36,638 bases of DNA from NCBI RefSeq assembly GCF_040137905.1, contig NZ_JBEFDG010000043.1, positions 1 to 36,638 on the forward strand, written 5' to 3'. The DNA is from Corticimicrobacter sp040137905 (GTDB taxonomy: Bacteria > Pseudomonadota > Gammaproteobacteria > Burkholderiales > Burkholderiaceae_B). The notes under the pieces are model-generated. The model did not search any database, was not told where the DNA came from, and saw only the letters and a program-made list of their open reading frames with translations. Positions 33,729 to 36,638 of the stretch are shown here, in pieces. Both the position numbers and the translations under genes were made by a program. Position 1 is the stretch's first letter, and each line of letters opens with the position of its first letter.

Positions 33729-33762
33729 AAAAAACCGGGGACGCACCTCCGTGCGCCCCGGT
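33729..33762 (-). terminator. Terminator-like hairpin between proX and proW
   Basis: On the minus strand ACCGGGGCGCAC-GGAG-GTGCGTCCCCGGT (12-bp stem with one bulged base at 33741) is followed by six T residues (complement of 33729-33734). It would stop a fraction of transcripts after proX, giving more binding protein than membrane components. Confidence 0.82.
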
Positions 33763-33782
33763 CATGGCTCATCCAGGAAGGA

Positions 33783-34832
33783 TCAGAGCGACGCCTTGAC
33801 GCGCTCGGCCACGTCCGCAGGCACCCATTGGGTCCAGATGTCGGACTTGTTCTTGAGGAACCACTCGGCCACGTCGGCAGCGTCATCGCCGCTTTCTTCC
33901 ATGTGGGCCAGCGTTTCGTTGATGTCGCCCAGCGGGATCGACACGCGCGACAGGAACTCGGTCAGTTGCGGAGCCTGTTGCGAAAACTGCGTGTTGACCG
34001 CCGTGAAGACCGGGTTTTCAGGATACGCGCTGGGCTTGGGGTCCTGGCAATCCGGCGATGTCAGGCACTGATGTGCGTCGGCATCATAGGGAGGCAACTC
34101 CAGCTTGACCAGATCCATGGCACCGACCAGCGGCGTGGGATACCAGTAATAAAAAACCACGTCCTGCTTGCGCTTGTAGGCCGAGGTCAGCGCCGCCTTC
34201 TGTGCCGCACCGGTACCGGGGGAATAGAGCGTGTAGCTGTCTTCCAGCCCCAGCGCACGATAGAGATTGGTGCTCACCACCTCGCAGCCCCAACCGGCCG
34301 GGCAGCCATAGAAGCGGCCCTTGGAGGGTTCCTCGGGATCAGTGAAATGCTCCTTGAACCTGGGCAGATCGGCAGCCGACTTGAGTTCGGGCAAGCGCTC
34401 GGCGGTATAGCGCGGGATGAACCAGGCTTCGCCACCCATGAACACATCGCCGATGCGCTTGACCTTGCCGGTCGCCTCGGCGCGCTTCCAGGGATCGGCC
34501 ACGCTATTGAGCCAGATCTCGGAATTGACATCAAGATCACCGCGCTCGAGCGCAGCCAGGGCAGGCAGGGTCTCGGTCGGCAGGACTTCGGTCTGGCAAC
34601 CGTAGCCCTTCTCGATGATGGCGCGCTCGACATCGGTGATGACAAGGTTGGATTCCCAGTTCATGCCACCAAATTTGACCGTGCGATCCAGTTCGCACTG
34701 CGGGGCGGCCAGCGCCTGCCCGCCCATGCCGGCCAGCACAGTGCCAAGGGCGGCTGCGCACAGCGTACGGGCAAATTTCGTGGATGAACCAGCCAGCAGC
34801 ACAGGCGTGGCGGCAAGGTGTGATGATTTCAT
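33783..34832 (-). CDS. proX: Glycine betaine/proline periplasmic binding protein
   Basis: ProX captures betaine-type osmoprotectants in the periplasm. The 349-residue precursor has a long signal (basic start, hydrophobic core LCAAALGTVLAGMGGQALAA) ending near residue 42. The mature protein begins with a Cys-containing segment and carries OpuAC-type landmarks: VKFGGMNWESN, ERGDLDVNSEIWLN, GDVFMGGEAWFIPRY, GCPAGWGCE and VFYYWYPTPLVGAMDLVKL. Trp/Tyr residues in these loops usually form the aromatic cage for quaternary ammonium. The ATG at 34832 was chosen because AGGAGG (complement of 34838-34843) lies 5 bases upstream. It is the first gene of proXWV. Confidence 0.95.
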   Translation of the reverse strand: MKSSHLAATPVLLAGSSTKFARTLCAAALGTVLAGMGGQALAAPQCELDRTVKFGGMNWESNLVITDVERAIIEKGYGCQTEVLPTETLPALAALERGDLDVNSEIWLNSVADPWKRAEATGKVKRIGDVFMGGEAWFIPRYTAERLPELKSAADLPRFKEHFTDPEEPSKGRFYGCPAGWGCEVVSTNLYRALGLEDSYTLYSPGTGAAQKAALTSAYKRKQDVVFYYWYPTPLVGAMDLVKLELPPYDADAHQCLTSPDCQDPKPSAYPENPVFTAVNTQFSQQAPQLTEFLSRVSIPLGDINETLAHMEESGDDAADVAEWFLKNKSDIWTQWVPADVAERVKASL

Positions 34833-35214
34833 GATGACCTCCTGTCGGTTCATGGTGCTCGTGAATGACACATGCGCCCACCAGCGGGATGCAGAATCGT
34901 TCTGCAGTCTTTGCCAGGGAGCCAGGAAGGTTGTGCGGAAAACGGCCGGGCCGTCGATACAAACCGGGATACGAGCGAACAGTGCTCTGAAAGCACCCTG
35001 ATTGACACCGGAATGCAAGACTCTGCAATCCGACGAAATTGAACATTTCTATATGAAGAAGACAACATCTTAACGCAAAATGAAAGAAATTCAAAATAAG
35101 GGATAACCCCGCCGGCTACTGGCATAACGATATTGGGAATTGATCGTTCCCTGAAATATCCGGTTTCCTTAAGCTGATTCCTCCATCCGGAGAACCCATC
35201 AAAGGAGTCACGAC
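34833..35214. promoter_or_regulatory. 382-base divergent intergenic region, proX / rhodanese
   Basis: I see no gene here. The region is A/T-rich between 35030 and 35110. On the minus strand a TATAGA (about 35051-35056) could be the proX -10, with a poor -35 TTGCGT at a 19-base spacing; the transcript would then carry a leader of about 215 bases before proX. On the plus strand, AAAGGAG lies 7 bases before the rhodanese ATG, and TTGATC (around 35139) is the only -35-like element. No clear operator repeats or riboswitch fold was recognised. Confidence 0.4.
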
Positions 35215-36132
35215 ATGTCTTTCAAGCGCCTCATTGCCGCCTCCCTCGCGGCCTTCGGTCTGGCGAGTCCAGCCTGGGCGGCGAGCCCCTATCTGGTCAC
35301 CACCGAATGGGTAGAGCAGAACCTCGACAACCCCAAGGTCCGGCTGGTCGAAGTCAGCGTCAATCCCGGACTCTATGAACGCGGCCACATCCCCGGTGCC
35401 GTCAACTACAACTGGCACACCGATCTGGTCGACACGGTCGCCCGCGATATCGTGCCGCAGGCGCAATTCCAGGACTTGTTGCGCAAATCCGGCATCAACG
35501 ACGATACCGTGACCGTCCTCTACGGTGACAACAACAACTGGTTTGCAGCCTGGGGAGCCTGGATCTTCGATATCTACGGCATCGACAACGTGAAAATCCT
35601 TGATGGCGGACGCAAGAAATGGGAGGCAGAAAGCCGCCCCCTGTCGGCTGCCGCACCTGTCCCCCAGCCCGGCAATGTCACGGCCAAAACTGCCAACCCG
35701 GCGCTGCGTGCCTACCTGAACGACGTACGCGACGTCGCCAACAAGGCATCGGATGCCCATCTGGTCGACATCCGCTCGGCTGACGAATACAACGGCAAGA
35801 TCTTTGCGCCCAACGGGGTACCGGAACTATCCGTCCGCGCAGGCCATGTTCCAGGTGCCGTCAACGTCACCTGGAGCAAGCTGGTTGCTGAAGACGGCAC
35901 GTTCAAGCCAGTCGAGGAGCTCAAGGCCATCTACGAGGAAGTGGGCGTGGACGGCTCCAAGCCCATCATCACCTATTGCCGCATCGGCGAGCGCTCCAGC
36001 CACTCCTGGTTCGCCCTGAAGAAACTGCTCGGCTACGATGTGCGCAACTATGACGGTTCCTGGACCGAGTACGGCAATTCGGTCGGGTCGCCGATTGCCA
36101 ACCCGGCCGGCACCGTCTGGGGCAACACCTGA
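35215..36132 (+). CDS. Periplasmic rhodanese (thiosulfate sulfurtransferase)
   Basis: Rhodaneses move sulfane sulfur from thiosulfate or similar donors to a thiophilic acceptor via a persulfide on cysteine. The 305-residue precursor has a Sec signal cleaved near residue 22 (ASPAWA). Two rhodanese domains follow: an inactive N-terminal one (about 25-145; its loop GDNNNWFAAW lacks Cys) and an active C-terminal one (about 175-300) with Cys255 in ITYCRIGERSSHSW. The ATG at 35215 is preceded by AAAGGAG. Its stop overlaps the start of the YeeE/YedE gene by one base, linking it to sulfur-compound transport. Confidence 0.93.
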   Translation: MSFKRLIAASLAAFGLASPAWAASPYLVTTEWVEQNLDNPKVRLVEVSVNPGLYERGHIPGAVNYNWHTDLVDTVARDIVPQAQFQDLLRKSGINDDTVTVLYGDNNNWFAAWGAWIFDIYGIDNVKILDGGRKKWEAESRPLSAAAPVPQPGNVTAKTANPALRAYLNDVRDVANKASDAHLVDIRSADEYNGKIFAPNGVPELSVRAGHVPGAVNVTWSKLVAEDGTFKPVEELKAIYEEVGVDGSKPIITYCRIGERSSHSWFALKKLLGYDVRNYDGSWTEYGNSVGSPIANPAGTVWGNT

Positions 36133-36638
36133 TGCCTGGCGCGGCCGCATCCGGCATCACTGCACGCCGCGCCCTGCCCGCCCTGATCCTCCTGGGCGGG
36201 CTGTTGTATGCGGCAGCCCGCCTGCACGACCTGCCGGGCGAAGGCCGGACGCTGTCGCTTTCGCTGCTGCTGGGCCTGGCCTTCGGCATCGTGCTGCAGC
36301 GCACGCGCTTCTGCTTCTACTGCATGATGCGCGACTACTTCGAGCACCGTAACGCACTGGGGCTGCTGGGCCTGGTCGCGGCATTGCTGGTCGGCACGCT
36401 GGGCTACCACGTGCTGTTTGGCGCATTCCTGCCCTCGCCCGTCCCGGGGCGGCTGCCGCCCGGTGCCCATATCGGCCCGGTCAGCTGGGTACTGGCGGCG
36501 GGTGCCCTGGTCTTCGGACTGGGCATGGCCCTGTCCGGCTCATGCATCAGCGCCCATCTGTACCGACTGGGCGAAGGTGCCGCAGCCTCCCCCTTTGCCC
36601 TGCTCGGTGCGCTGGTCGGCTTCGGCCTGGGTTTTGCC
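36132..36638 (+). CDS. YeeE/YedE-family membrane protein, partial (thiosulfate-permease type)
   Basis: The frame runs open from the ATG at 36132 to the window edge (169 codons seen, 3' end missing). It has several hydrophobic segments and the family's cysteine motifs: RTRFCFYCMMRDYFEHRN (Cys61, Cys64) and ALSGSCISAHLYRLGEG (Cys138). In the characterised thiosulfate transporter TsuA, such membrane cysteines relay thiosulfate across the inner membrane. It is coupled to the rhodanese gene by the TGATG overlap, so uptake of thiosulfate or another sulfane-sulfur compound is the likely role (inference). Full members have about 350-400 residues. Confidence 0.85.
   Translation, partial: MPGAAASGITARRALPALILLGGLLYAAARLHDLPGEGRTLSLSLLLGLAFGIVLQRTRFCFYCMMRDYFEHRNALGLLGLVAALLVGTLGYHVLFGAFLPSPVPGRLPPGAHIGPVSWVLAAGALVFGLGMALSGSCISAHLYRLGEGAAASPFALLGALVGFGLGFA

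Noticed and set aside
1..36638. CRISPR arrays, insertion sequences, prophage genes, toxin-antitoxin or defence islands
   Set aside because: No regularly spaced repeats, transposase motifs, integrase, terminal inverted repeats or target-site duplications were seen. Apart from the uncharacterised small proteins, genes are housekeeping, repair or transport families.

Overview
The window reads as ordinary chromosome of a GC-rich betaproteobacterium, most likely of the family Alcaligenaceae (Bordetella/Achromobacter relatives). This is inferred from recalled gene neighbourhoods and protein resemblance (tRNA-Ser-lysC-tilS-accA-glycosylase-cysS; acpS-nagZ-uvrC-pgsA; long cysteinyl-tRNA synthetase), not from a database search. 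No phage, insertion sequence, CRISPR array or toxin-antitoxin module was found.

Layout. 1-2.6 kb: a strong stable-RNA-like promoter firing out of the left edge, a small lipoprotein, a GlxA-type regulator divergent from an isochorismatase-family hydrolase, and a small exported protein. 2.6-8.5 kb: leftward block with tRNA-Ser(GCU) (own promoter and terminator), lysC, tilS, accA, an AlkA-type glycosylase and cysS. 8.5-10.7 kb: rightward TPR protein, peptidyl-prolyl isomerase and lpxH, overlapping one another and ending at a bidirectional terminator. 10.8-14.1 kb: leftward uppP, a TerC-CBS-CorC membrane protein and suhB. 14.2-15.0 kb: rightward trmJ. 15.0-20.4 kb: leftward MFS transporter, pgsA, uvrC, nagZ, acpS. 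20.4-26.4 kb: leftward tripartite RND efflux operon (adaptor, pump, outer-membrane channel) with no local regulator. 26.6-30.3 kb: leftward TrpXYZ-type ABC importer with two tandem near-duplicate binding proteins. 30.3-31.5 kb: spermidine-synthase-like protein and a tautomerase. 31.5-34.8 kb: glycine betaine/proline importer proXWV. 35.2 kb to the end: rightward periplasmic rhodanese translationally coupled to a YeeE/YedE (thiosulfate-permease-type) membrane protein cut by the window edge.

How the genes fit together. Much of the window is housekeeping: aspartate-family amino acids, fatty acid initiation, tRNA maturation and charging, lipid A and undecaprenyl phosphate recycling, phospholipid synthesis, DNA repair and peptidoglycan recycling. 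The right-hand third is envelope transport: drug efflux, an amino-acid-like importer, osmoprotectant uptake and sulfur-compound uptake.

I saw no convincing undescribed multi-gene system. The points most worth a second look are: a cytosolic-type PpiB domain carrying a lipoprotein N-terminus and an internal start; a ten-G homopolymer near the end of tilS that switches its tail between acidic and very basic; the duplicated binding proteins; the regulator-less RND operon with a palindrome in its leader; and the rhodanese-YeeE pair.
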